From contig JARWMV010000232.1 in assembly GCA_030998015.1 (NCBI GenBank), forward strand, positions 2,356,001 to 2,420,000: a stretch of 64,000 bases of DNA, in the 5' to 3' direction. The position numbers and the translations under genes were made by a program. The notes under the pieces were generated by a model. It saw only the letters and a program-made list of their open reading frames with translations, ran no database searches and was not told the origin of the DNA. Numbering within the stretch: position 1 is the first letter of the stretch; each line of letters starts with the position of its first letter. Below, piece by piece: positions 12,771 through 24,044 of the stretch. The DNA is from Ceratorhiza oryzae-sativae (Eukaryota > Basidiomycota > Agaricomycetes > Cantharellales > Ceratobasidiaceae).

Positions 12771-12885
12771 TGACGGCTGTGGGATTCGAACCCACGCTCC
12801 GAAGAACCAGATGGCTGACCACAGTGGATTCGAATCCCACAGTCGTGCCTTAGTCTGGCGCCTTAGACCGCTTGGCTAAACCGCC
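12771..12885 (-). tRNA. tRNA-Leu(AAG) with a 35-nt intron
   Basis: Read on the minus strand, the acceptor stem GGCGGTT pairs with AGCCGTC (two G-U type pairs), with discriminator A. The D arm is GCC...GGC, and the anticodon stem CCAGA pairs with TCTGG. The loop reads CU-AAG-G-A, giving anticodon AAG for leucine. A class II variable arm (TTCTTCGGAGC) and the T arm GTGGG-TTCGAAT-CCCAC follow. The intron sits in the standard place after position 37 (window 12813-12847). The intron contains GTGGGATTCGAATCCAC, nearly a second copy of the T arm, which is unusual. CCA is not encoded, as expected in eukaryotes. Confidence 0.9.
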
Positions 12886-14835
12886 ATGTCAACAACGGTT
12901 GAGGCACATATATAGATGCAACCTGCGATGGAATCGAACGCATAGGAGCGCTCATTGCCCTTTTGCTTTCAGCGAGACCACAGCTCCCCCTCTATAAAGA
13001 CATCCCATGCTTACAACTGGTGGTCGCGCGTAAGATGCCTTGGTGGATAGGGTGGTAATATGAGCGGTATTCGTTTCGAGGGAGTGTTCTCTAATAAGCC
13101 CTTCCTCTCCAAGACGAAGCTGGTCCCGAGGGCCAGAGAAAGACGCAACTACTACCAGGGCAAAGTTATTCCGCCCACCCCAACGTTGTAACCATCTGTG
13201 GCCATTCGTTCGTTTTCTCAGCACAGAGTTCGTTTTAAATTATGGGATAAATATTCGCAGACCTGGTTCAGCTGCTATTGCTTACAGATCAGTTTGCGTG
13301 TCGAGATTTTGCAGACTGGGTACGCTGTGAACGCCCCTCGACGAACCGAAACGAGCTTACCCAATTGTCAACGAGTATTCGAGGAAAATACGAAAATATG
13401 CCACTTGTTGTACTATAGCACCAGCGGGTGAGCAACTATTCGTTCCGCTTCATCCAAGGGCTCTTGGCGTAGGACAGGTATGTATTGTGTTGCGACGGAG
13501 GTAGACTGCCGATCAGTTGATTCCGTGGGGAGCGCATCAGTACTATACCAAAGCTAGTCAAAGAGTCCACAGCAGGCATCGACTGGCTGTGGACTACGCA
13601 ACCATCCGCATCCGATGCTAAGCTCCGAGACCGGCCCTACAAACCTTGTAATCGTCCTAGCCATTACTCATGTACCTTTAGACCAAAACATTTGAGACTG
13701 AAAACGTGGTTATGCAAGGCGGTAAGCTACTATTCACTGTTTTTCTAATATTTAGTGACCTTGGATCCGACGCTGCAGAGGCCGGAAAACGAGGTCGCGA
13801 CCGGAAACCAGTCACTCCTGGCATTCTATGGCATATAGCGTTGTCGCTTACCTCGCCTAGTTACTATCATCGTCGTGGCTCCTTTGTAGTTTCTATAGAA
13901 ATTGTGTATATAACTAGGAATACAATATATGTATCCGATGTACAACGTCCCTAAGACGGCGCCAAAGGTGTATGGTATGATTTACTAGTGAAAAGGATAT
14001 ATTCAATAGCTACTAGCTACGGGGCGAATGTATCCCTTTTATACACGATAGTGGCTGTATGCCCAAATAGTGTAGAATGATACAGAACGCACATGCGTTC
14101 TTTCATGGTATCTTTCTATTGTCTTCGGGCGTGCGATTGGTTTAGCACAAACCGTACGATTCTTTATGTATGTACAAATATGATCCCTACAGTTTCTGCA
14201 GAAATATCCGTATTTGTTTGAGATCGCTTACTGTGCTGATATCCATTTTCGTACATAATTCACTGAATTGTACGATTGAAACAACCTTTTTAGAAGTGAA
14301 TATTACTTCTATATGAGCAATAGCTTATTAGCGCGTGGAAAACGGTTGCTGGCGCTTGGGGCCGTCTACATGATACGGATGAACAGGCTGAGCTGGCATT
14401 GTACTACAGGCGAATACAGTTGTTTATATACATAGTGAACGGATAAGCAAGTGGAAATGCTGGAAACACGAATGTATGCGAACTACATGCGTTGTAATAT
14501 TGGCGGCCCGCGATCTCGTTCAACAACCATGGGTTGAAATGTTGAGATCACAAGTTGTATACATGCTCTTGACAAAATCATTGTATCTCTACCATGCACT
14601 TTTCACAGCATAGATGGCAAGAAGCTCTCCAACAATCATAATATCTTTATTTCATTTTTACACTAGATAGACAAAGCGTAGGCGCCAAAATGATCACAAA
14701 TGGGTCCATTTTTGGGGCGCTCAAAGGGGTCACCTATGGTAAATGCCGAAAATGTTATTGGTCAAGACCCCAGAAACCGTGAATGATCGACGGAAATTGC
14801 AATTGACTTGTTTGCTTTCATCCTCGTCCATTGAC
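12886..14835. other. Gene-poor AT-rich stretch; nothing supportable
   Basis: Almost 2 kb without a recognisable gene. Reading frames are short (up to about 90 codons) and show no known motif. From about 13900 to 14700 the sequence is AT-rich with many short ATATAT/TTTATA stretches. A T-arm-like segment near 12919-12950 lacks a matching 5' half, so it is not called as a tRNA. Together with the foldback repeat and the tRNA gene, this forms the one gene-poor island on the left side of the window. Confidence 0.5.
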
Positions 14836-15183
14836 ATGTCGTTTGTCCAGAACGGGTTGCGCTATGTTGTTAGTCCGATCACGGCTATAATACTGCTACA
14901 GCTGAAACCTTTAATCGTTTAGCGGCGCCAAGCGCACGAAAACCCAACGATCGTCTGGTCACTGGGACTAGGTTTGTGTGGACCACTCGCGGTGGTCGTT
15001 GTGCCACCAATACGAAAGAATGTCTTCGGCTGGGTCCCGGATGAGAAGATCCCTACCACTTATCCTTGTAAGTTTCTTATCTAGAATTTTTAGACGGTTA
15101 TCGAATTGATTCGGGTTTAAACAGTGCCCCAGCGAGGGAGGGTACCTGTGGCCGGGTACGATGATCCCGAGCCTGCGAAATAA
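14836..15183 (+). CDS. nuo9.5: NADH:ubiquinone oxidoreductase 9.5 kDa subunit (complex I)
   Basis: This is a small inner-membrane accessory subunit of mitochondrial complex I. Three exons join cleanly. The first gives MSFVQNGLRYV (14836-14868). The second starts RRQAHENPTIVWSLGLGL and carries one membrane helix with a Pro-rich end (CGPLAVVVVPPIRK). The third gives PQRGRVPVAGYDDPEPAK and stops at TAA 15181-15183. The introns are about 54 and 57 nt with GTTAGT and GTAAGT donors. The pattern (R-x-A-H-E-x-P-x-I at the helix start, then VVPPIR) is that of the Neurospora 9.5 kDa subunit, which I believe corresponds to animal NDUFA3. Each exon is so short that simple frame scanning misses the gene. 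Total length is about 78 residues, usual for the family. Confidence 0.82.
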
Positions 15184-15771
15184 ATAAAAATTGGTTGTAG
15201 GAGTAGCGCGGAATAAATCTACTTTGTGGGTCGCACTGCTAGGGCTATAAGTAAAGATGGCCGTGATGAGTGAACGTGAGATGAGCGGTTATGAAGGATT
15301 GCATATGGTACTCTAGGTAAGTTTTGATTCATCCGGATTGTTTTTAACAGGCTATTCAATGGGATCGCCTAATGGACAAAAGATATGAAGATGCGCTCGA
15401 GAAACGACTAGAGGCGACTGCCCCTTTGACTCTCGCCTAGCTCTTGGTGATCGAGCATCGATGATTCGATATTATCTATTGCCAGTTTTATGCTTTCACT
15501 TGTTTCCATGGGTGATGGGTGATTGAGTACTCGCATAGAATAATGGGCGAGGACAGGAGCAACGTCGGGTTGCTTGAGGAGTTGCATCGAAGCCAGATTT
15601 GATGACAATCTACGCAGTCTGACAGATCCAGATATCCTTGTAAATGTTGTCACATCTCTCTCGCTAATCCAAGTTAGCTCGACAGAGGATAATCATTTTG
15701 TCACATGATCGTCTGTTCCATCGTTATGACTCCATATTTCACAAATCCGTCGCCCTTCCACGACCACGACC
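15184..15771. other. Intergenic; no HyuA remnant seen
   Basis: About 590 bp between the complex I subunit and the oxoprolinase-like gene. I looked on the plus strand for the missing N-terminal (HyuA-type) half of 5-oxoprolinase and saw none. A minus-strand frame at 15408-15653 (81 codons) has no recognisable feature. The segment presumably holds the terminator of one gene and the promoter of the next. Confidence 0.5.
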
Positions 15772-18033
15772 ATGCCCGACGTATCCAAAGGACCAGACCC
15801 AATCACGCTCACGCTCTTTGCCAACCGGTTCATGAGCGTGGCTGAGGCCATGGGTCGAATGCTCCAACAGACATCAATCAGTACGAATATCAAGGAGCGT
15901 TTGGACTTTTCGTGCGCTTTGTTCGCGCCAGATGGAGATCTTGTTGCGAATGCACCATTTATTCCGATTCATCTGGGAGCAATGAGTTTGTTAGTATTCC
16001 TTTTCAGTTTGGGTAACCGGGTGGAAACTGATACCGGGATAGTGCGGTAAAGTATCAGATGAAACTCCACAGAAATGACTTGAAGGAAGGGGATGTGTTG
16101 ATGTGTAATTCACCAAGTGCCGGAGGCTCGTAAGTATCCCATTACCTCCATCTCGCATCATTAATGCTAGCTGCTTTACCAGCCATCTTCCAGACATAAC
16201 GGTCATTACACCAGTTTTTGACCAAGAAACTCACAAAATCATCTTCTTTACTGCTTCACGAGGGCACCACGCCGATGTTGGGGGTATCCTCCCAGGCAGC
16301 ATGCCCCCTACGTCTGTTTCTATCTTTGAAGAAGGCGCAGAGATCACGAGTTTCAAGATTGTCAATGACGGAGTGTACGACTCGGACGGGTTGAGAGAGT
16401 TGCTATGCGAAATCCCGGCGCGATATCCTGGTAGCTCAGGCTGCAGGAATATCAGGGATGTGGAGAGCGATTTGAAAGCGGTGAGCGCCAAGAGAGGACT
16501 GGGGAGGGTCGATGAACTGAGGAAGCGGCTTGGTAGCAAATTGCAGCCAACAACAAGGGTAACCAACTTATACATGCGCGTAAGTCTGGCCTTGCATTTC
16601 GTTAGAATTTGAGCCGAAACTCGTTTGGTATGTAGTGATCAAAGAATATGGACTCGAGACCGTCCACGATTATATGCTTCACATCCGCAATAACGCCGAA
16701 CAGGCAGTCCGAAACCTGCTCCGAGACTTTGCCAAGAAGCACGGAACGACCCTTGAAGCTCGAGACTATCTCGACGATGGATCTCCTGTACGCCAGTTAA
16801 ACTCTTTGATGAATGACATCTTATGCAATTCATAGATAAACTTGAAAATTGAAATCGACCCGGATTCGGGCAGCGCAGTTTTCGATTTCGAAGGTACAGG
16901 CCCCGAAATTCGAGGGAACCTTAATGCCCCAATCTCGGTGGTGCATAGTGCGACTATATACTGTATGCGTTCGATGCTGAATTCGGAGATCCCGTTGAAT
17001 GCGGGCTGTTTGGTTCCCATTGACGGTAAGCTCACATTAGGCCCACCAGTAGGCAAGAAATGAATATGTCATTTCAGTGAGGATACCTGAACTCTGCTTT
17101 TTGCGTCCATCGAGAACTGCAGCAGTGTGCGCCGGAAATGTGTTGACGTCCCAGAGAATTGTGGACGTTGTGTTGAAAGCATTTAATGCTTGTGCAGCTA
17201 GCCAGGGTTGTACGAAGTAAGTTATCGTTTTTGTTTGGCCTCTGGAGCAGGGATAATTGGTATACTGGAAAGCAACCTAACATTTGGAGTGGGAGGCAAG
17301 GACAAAGACGGCAAAGTTACCCAAGGTTGGGGGTACTATGAGGTACGCATACACTCTGTCTAAACACATGTAAAGTGCTGAATTGCTGCCTATCCCGCAG
17401 ACTATTGCCGGAGGATCAGGTGCAGGCCCTGGCTGGCATGGCACGTCTGGGATTCACACCCACATTACGAATACTCGTATTGGGGATGTTGAGATTCTTG
17501 AGCGGCGCTACCCCGTCCTGTTGCACGAGTTCTCGCTTCGCAAAGGTTCTGGGGGGGTCGGTGAATACAACGGTGGGGATGGTGTTATTCGGGATATCGA
17601 ATTTTTGCATGAGATGCAAGTGTCGATCTTGTCCGAGGTGAGTCACTGATTCAGTCCGGCTGGTAAATCTCACTGGACATTTTAGCGTCGCGTTCACCGG
17701 CCCTATGGCCTCGAGGGTGGTGGTCCAGGTGCATGCGGCCAAAACATCTGGATTAAACAGCCACGAGAAGAGTATGACGCCCCCAAACTCGAACTAGGCG
17801 ATGGAAATGACAAGCCTAAGCCAAGGATGATCAACATTGGCGGAAAAGCGACGGTGCTTATGGGCCGAGGTGATCACTTGCTGATTCATACCCCTGGAGG
17901 AGGTGCTTGGGGTGTTCCGAAGGAGGAAGGAGCAAAGGGAGCCATCGAGTCTGGGTTGGCGCCTGGTGAAAAAATGGAATGGGCTGCGAGGGGTAGTTTG
18001 GCAGATCGGGCAGCTGCCCAGGCTGCTTTTTAA
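15772..18033 (+). CDS. Hydantoinase B / 5-oxoprolinase C-terminal half protein
   Basis: The product matches the HyuB half of the ATP-dependent 5-oxoprolinase/hydantoinase family, which opens 5-oxoproline in the gamma-glutamyl cycle. The start at 15772 ([20 protein letters not shown]) falls exactly where this half begins in full-length enzymes. Next are [38 protein letters not shown], then [20 protein letters not shown], which is recovered by two introns (about 16481-16538 and 16580-16636). [30 protein letters not shown] and the ending [14 protein letters not shown] follow. About nine introns are needed and every conserved block is in frame. What is missing is the whole HyuA (ATPase-like) half of about 650-700 residues normally fused in eukaryotes. 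It may act with a separate HyuA protein or be a diverged paralogue. Confidence 0.85.
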
Positions 18034-18376
18034 ATGCACCGGTCATGACATAAAGTTAATGCAAGCATGTCACAGGGTGGCTTCTATCCACCTCGCACTT
18101 TCTGATGCCTCGCGGTCACCCATGAGAAAATTTGTAGAAAAATAATATGAGATACTGAGTGCCTCTGTCTTTCACAATGACACAATAAATCCTCCTTGAA
18201 GTAGAAGCATTGGCCAATGATATCATCTCCTCGACATCCTTGATGGTAGCGGGTCAATTTGCGATGACGGCTGGTCACGAGCCTAGGTTTCGTCAGGGTT
18301 TTTTGTTGATGTGAATGTTATTTCTTATTTGTCTACTCGTCCTTGCCTTTTGATTATACTTTGATGCAAGCCCATC

Positions 18377-20316
18377 ATGAATACGGATTACTATATTGAA
18401 TACGCTGGTATCATAGCAATTGTTGCGCTTTTTTGGCTCCTATTTCATAGAGAAAAGACTCCCATCCGACGTTCTGTGGCTGTTTTAGTGCTTGGAGATG
18501 TCGGGAGAAGTCCACGTATGATGTATCATGCCCAGAGTTTGGCGGAAAATGGCTTTGAAACATATTTAATTGGATACTCCGGTGAGTATCTGTCTTTTTA
18601 TTGTATGGACACACTCATCCGCGCTCACAGGTTCTACACTCATCAAGGCCTTGAGGGAACTTCCCAAGGTCACGATGCTACCACTTGTGCCCCCACCAAA
18701 ATTCATTTCATTGTTGCCTCGGAAAATGTTCATCCTTGCGGCTCCTCTAAAACTACTGATCCAGACCGTTTCGGTCCTTTGGACACTGCTCGTGAGTATT
18801 CAAGCTCCAGAATATGTTATGGTTCAGGTATGCGACGTTGTTACAATATGGTATCGGGGTTAATCTTGTCATAGAATCCGCCATCCGTGCCGACCCTTTT
18901 ACTGGTTCAATTTGTTTGCTGGTTCCGCGGCTGCAAGCTAGTGATAGACTGGCATAACCTAGGTTATAGCATTCTGGCGTTGCGTCTTGGGGCAAAACAC
19001 CCACTCGTAAAACTGGCTGAATCGTACGTCATAGCTTTTTGGTTTTAATCTCGTTTTCACGACCTACAGGATTGAGCGCATTTTTGGACGACATGCATAT
19101 CTTCACCTGTTTGTTACCGACGCCATGAAGAACAAATTAGTGAAGGAGTGGAAGCTAACGTATGTGCTCAAACAGGAGATTGGCTCACAGCTCACATTCT
19201 GTAGCGGAGAACGGCTGACATTGCACGATCGACCTCCATCACATTTCCGGCGATCCAGCCCGGCTGAAATTCACGATGTGAGGAAAAGTGCCATATTACC
19301 TCCGTCGCCGTTTCACCTATTTCTTAGCTCTTTAGCCGGTTACAACCCTCGCTGGCACCATCCGTCAAAACTTTCCTCCCCGAGTCACAGGCACCCAGTT
19401 CTTTTGCCTTGACAAAAATAGCTTCATTCTCGACTGGGTATGACCCTATATACAATACGTCGCCTGGAGTGGTTATCCGTGAAGACCGGCCTGCACTCCT
19501 CGTTAGTAGCACATCGTGGACGCCAGACGAAGATTTTTCGATTCTGTTGAACGCACTGACAAAATACGAGCAACGGGCCAAAGCCGGCGGTCTCCCTAAG
19601 CTCCTCGCTCTGATCACTGGCAAAGGTCCTCAGAGAGATTATTATATGGCCGAGGTTGCGCAGCTGGAGAAAGTCCAAAGGTGGGAATGGGTCCGATGCG
19701 TGAGCGTATGGCTGGAGCCGGATGACTATCCGGTTTTACTGGGTAGGCATTCATGAGGTATACACCTGCAGCTCGTGCTTACACGCTGTAGGTTCGGCGG
19801 ATTTGGGTGTATCGCTTCATAGTTCGTCTTCGGGCTTGGATCTTCCAATGAAAGTCGTGGACATGTTCGGCTGTGCTCTCCCGGTGTGCGCACTTGACTT
19901 TGAATGGCAAGGCACACGATTTTTTCTCTTTCTCAATCTGATAAATCCCACTAGCCTCGATGAGCTCGTCAAGGATGGCATCAATGGTCTCAAGTTCAAG
20001 ACCGCAGACGAGTTGGTGGATCAAATTACGGTAGGCGACTATATGCGTTCCAACAAGTTCAAATCTAACTCAACCGCAGAGCTTGTTTTCGAAATTCCCC
20101 GAGACGAATCGCTTAGATGCGCTCCGTCAGGGGTTACACAAACGCAGCCATATATCTACACCCTCTGGTACTAGCGATGGCGGTAATTACTTGTGGAACG
20201 ACTGGACGGACAACTGGAATGCATTTGTTCGGCCTGTTTTGCTACATGACATTGATCACACGACACGTCACGCGCTGAACACGCTTTCAGGACGTTCTGT
20301 CTCGCAACGGCGGTAG
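18377..20316 (+). CDS. ALG1: Beta-1,4-mannosyltransferase Alg1 (N-glycan core)
   Basis: Alg1 adds the first mannose to GlcNAc2-PP-dolichol on the cytosolic face of the ER. The N-terminus has a membrane helix ([16 protein letters not shown]). Then come the Alg1 blocks [41 protein letters not shown] and [16 protein letters not shown], then [18 protein letters not shown] (the GT33 nucleotide-sugar region). The last is followed by [14 protein letters not shown] and the C-terminal [14 protein letters not shown]. All frame changes are explained by introns. One intron (19907-19954) uses a GC donor, giving the expected ALDFECLDELV junction. The stop near 20316 is about 30 bp from the end of the convergent SDO1 gene. 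Confidence 0.92.
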
Positions 20317-20346
20317 TGTATCTATTAGAATTAGAATACTGTACAT

Positions 20347-21394
20347 CTAAGCAGTTGCCGCAAAGCTGAGTGTTTCAATTCGACCCGATCCTTTGAGCTC
20401 TTTGTCCGACTGGACGAGATCAGCCAGTACCCGGAATTGTCCAGGATCGATGAGCATTGTCTATTAAAAACTGAGGATTGCCAACTAACCCGGTGACATC
20501 TGCACTTACCACCTCCCACTCATCTCCTGAAACTTCATCTTCTATTTTCTCTGCAGATTGCAATATCTTCTCCTTGAGCCGCTCGCTGTCTGCCAAAGGC
20601 ATCGATATCCTGATGCGCATGCGAGCCCGTTGGATAGGAAGTGTCGAATGGCTTTGTAGGTGCTTGATACATTCGAGAACCTGCTCGAAGTTCAGACGAT
20701 ACCACTGTCGAGTAGTATGCAGTGATACTAACCTGAGCCTTGGCATTCTTACCAGTTTTAATGCTAAAGCCAGCCTCCGTCATAGCCTTCTCGATTATCC
20801 CGACAGGATATGGGCGTTGTGTCGCCGGGTCAACACACTTCTCAGACACCTGAGTCGCAATTTCCTTCCAGAGCTGCGAAGATTCATGTGCTCGCTCTTG
20901 GTCTCCAACCTGAAGTTCGCCCTTTTTTAAGATCTAGATATGAATAGGTTAATTTATCAGGACACTGGTGAACAAATAATCACCTGCCTCCTTGACGATC
21001 TCTGAGATATCGGTCTTTCCAAATGCTTTCTGGAGTTCGCTCGAATTACAGGCTTGTCCCTTTGAGACGTTGGAAAAGACGTTATTGATTTGGAGTACTT
21101 CATCCAGGTCTGTTTCTCTACAATAACGTGTGAGAGGGTCTGTGGCCTCAAGTAGCTAGCCAACTCACACTCCGTTTCGCCACTCTTGTACTTTATTCTT
21201 ATAGCATGCGATCTAAAATATTTTAGATTCACTCAGTCGAATACAAATTATTTGCAGTTTACCTCGAATCTTTTCCCTCCCTTCTTTAATCGCACAACAG
21301 AAACGTTCGTCAGCCTATCGGGATGTCAGCTTCTTGCATGAGTTCCGATTAAATCTACCCACTTGATCTGATTAGCAGGTTGATTTACCCTCAT
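20347..21394 (-). CDS. SDO1: SBDS family ribosome maturation factor Sdo1
   Basis: Sdo1 works with the GTPase Efl1 to release Tif6/eIF6 from the 60S subunit. Starting at 21394 the protein reads MRVNQPANQIKLTNVSVVRL, the highly conserved SBDS start, with the Lys codon split by an intron. KRFEIACYKNKVQEWRNG and DLDEVLQINNVFSNVSKGQ follow. Domain II-III blocks are RPYPVGIIEKAMTEAGFS and MRIRISMPLADSERLKEKI. The tail MLIDPGQFRVLADLVQ is recovered by an intron with a GTAAGT donor near 20511, and the stop TAG is at 20347-20349. An in-frame ATG 82 nt upstream (21476) would add 27 Ser/His/Pro-rich residues; the inner ATG fits the family better. Confidence 0.93.
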
Positions 21395-21560
21395 GACGGT
21401 TGGTGCTCTGGGCAGGTGAGAGTGTGGTGGCGGGTGAGAGGAAGATGACGTTGTAGAGTTTTCTTGATTCATACGCATAGCCACGTGCGCACCGCTTACA
21501 TCGGCTCCGAGTGAAATGACTGATACACTGTGAATACATAATGGTATACTGGATTACAGA

Positions 21561-23730
21561 TTATAGCTTAATAAAGCTCGTGTCCAGTCCGAAGCTCAAA
21601 TCCCAAATACATATTTTCTGCGGGATTAGGATGTCAATTGGCGTGCCTACACGAAAAATAGTCGGCGTACCTGATCCTCACCACACGACACGATCTAGGA
21701 ATCCGATTAGGTTAGCGGCAAGTATGCTGGGATTTTCAGTCGCTGACCTTGGTGCTATCAAAAACAACGCCAAAGACTCGCCCCGTGTGCCCTCCCGTCA
21801 AATCAGCTAAAAGTGCCCCCGTCTGTCGATCCCAGACCTTGATAGTTTCGTCATAGCTACCGCTGACCACGAATTCGTTGTTCATTGCGACCGTACGAAC
21901 CAAATCCTTGTGACCTGCCGGCTGCTTTCCTATCGTTCCGGCCCCATTGCATGATTGACAGATGGTACCCGAGGCTGGGGGAATAGGAGTGGCTTGGGAA
22001 ACAACAGGAGGCGAGAAAGCCGAACCGGATGTGAGTGATGCGGGAAGGTTATCGGGTAGTTCAGGCAAGGCGGCGCGGGTAGCATCACAGCAGGTAGACC
22101 AGCCTTCGCGTGTGTGAAGGTTGAACACACGAACGTGCTTATCAGATGAGCCTGACACGATGTACGGAGGGTAAAAGTCAATCGAGGCAATGCTGTAATC
22201 GCGTTAAAAAAGAAACAGAGGGCCAGCTGAAGAACTCACCCTCTCAAGTGCCAACCCTCGAGGGAAGCTACGACTGTTCCTTTCACGGTATCCCATATTC
22301 GGATGCTACGATCACCAGAGGCCGAAATAACGAACAATCCGTCTGGCGATAATGATAGAGCGTTCACTGCAGCACGATGCGACTTTAGCGTATGCGTTAG
22401 CCGAAGGTCAGGAAGAGAATAAATCCGCAGGAGACGGTCTAAACGATAATACATCAGCTAGGCTCGTCGACCCTCGTCTCGGCTCACCTTTTCCGCACGC
22501 AACAACCGTCTGAGCACTGGCCCTCACACAGAGCACACTATCCTCCGTGTCTCGACGGGTAGTGTGCACTCCTCCTTCGACCAGGCTCCACACTACCACC
22601 TGGCCATCTGACCCTCCAGTGATCATCCATTTCCCCGCTACCGCCAGATTCAATACGCTGCCAAAGTGGGCGTCCTTGAAACATCGTACGGGACGCCCCA
22701 AACGGAGATCCCATTCCAGGATTGTACAATCCCTGGATCCTGTGAGTAGATATCGCTGGCCTGAAGCGGGGTGTGTATAGAGCGCGAGGCAGTATATTGT
22801 GGAGGAGTGGCCCTGAGGAACATCGAGGCTTGAGACTGGATTGCGCATCGGCAACGGAAGCACGGCCATTCGAAATGATGAGTTCCGCATGCGAGAATTG
22901 AGCATCACATGTGTTTGGTGAAGAAGTTTGTAGTTTGGGTTGGCAAGTGCAGGAGAATTAACGATAGTAGAGAGCACACGACTATGAATTGAGGAGCTTG
23001 GCTTGTCCAATCTTGACAGCGCGAGACCAATCTGTTGCATAGATGTGGGCCGGTGGTGAAGCCTAGGTATGACCAAGGATGTCTCGGAGAGCATGGAGAT
23101 GAAGCCAGAATCGTGCACCCGAGCGCGAACTCCCCCGGGGGAAGACGGGGTGATGGTCGAGGTGTCTGAGGAGTACTCGGCCTCATCTTCGCCAACCCCT
23201 TCATCGACGTCCGGTCGGCTCGATGACTGAGCTGAGTCGACATGATATCTCTTCTGGGCGTCTTCCAGTGCCAGTTGCGGGCATGGCATAGTGTTTTCCA
23301 GAGCTCTTGGTCATTCGCCAGAGTCTGCCACTTTTTGCACACGAGAGCGCATGTGAGCAGAGATTTGTAAGGTAGATAGGAGAGGATGGTGAGGGCGATC
23401 TCCATGGGCAGAGACTAAAACAAGTGTTAGCTACGGCCCAGTTTTGGATCGCCTGACTCACGCCAAGAATATCGACTTTAAGCTTAGGAGCGAGGTTACG
23501 ATGAAACTCTGCGAGTTGAGTCCTCGGTAATGTTGCAAGCAGCCTGAGAGCTAGCTCTGGCGAAGGGTATTAACATCTGAACGGTGCTCTAGGCAGGTGT
23601 GCTTACCTTGTCTTTGAGCGTCACTTAGTGCATCCATCCAGGACTGGTATATTTCAGGTGGCGAAGCAGACCGAACATGTTCCATAGCGCCCTCGTCGTC
23701 AAAGCCTTCGTCAGCCATCCTAGCAGTCAT
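21561..23730 (-). CDS. F-box / WD40 repeat protein (SCF substrate receptor), probable frame break
   Basis: Such proteins bind Skp1 through the F-box and recruit phosphorylated substrates by a WD40 propeller. The N-terminus (MTARMADEGFDDEG; a second ATG at 23718) leads to a helical segment. The F-box core LPMEIALTILSYLPYKSLL...CKKWQTLANDQELWKTLC lies at about 23300-23410. After an acidic linker come at least six WD repeats, for example HSSTIYCLALY...WDLRLG, SPDGLFVISASGDRSIRIWD, and NNEFVVSGSYDETIKVWD followed by the closing ICIWDLSFG. The last two short exons end at TAA 21561-21563. A Cys-x2-Cys knuckle (CQSCNGAG) sits in a loop. The F-box frame and the WD frame overlap around 23180-23290 with no workable intron, implying a one-base indel. 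The start choice between 23730 and 23718 is open. Confidence 0.82.
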
Positions 23731-24044
23731 CGAACCTCTGTGGTCGTGGGGGGTTGTCTAGGTTGGGGCTTGTGTTGGTATATGTTGTAGCGAATGATCA
23801 ATCGGATAGGAACAGACGTCAAGCAGAACACGAGGTCGATACGAAGTGTAGAAACGAAGTCGATGACGCCTGCGTCGGCCGCTTGTGCAGGCGGGTTGCT
23901 CTGCGTTTGGTCTGGTCGACCGTAAAGCGTGTTGCCGCACGTGACTAAATCGGGATCACGCTAGACCAGGATGTTCACAACTACTATCATGCCAGCAACC
24001 ATAAAGTACACAAAATCATTCCCTTTCATGGACATAGTCCTCGC

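Noticed and set aside
12905..12960. T-arm-like segment suggesting a second tRNA
   Set aside because: The GTTCGATTCC block has no matching acceptor, D arm or anticodon arm at the right distance on either strand.
16520..16630. Apparent divergence or frameshift in the oxoprolinase-like gene
   Set aside because: Two ordinary introns recover [15 protein letters not shown] in frame; no defect.
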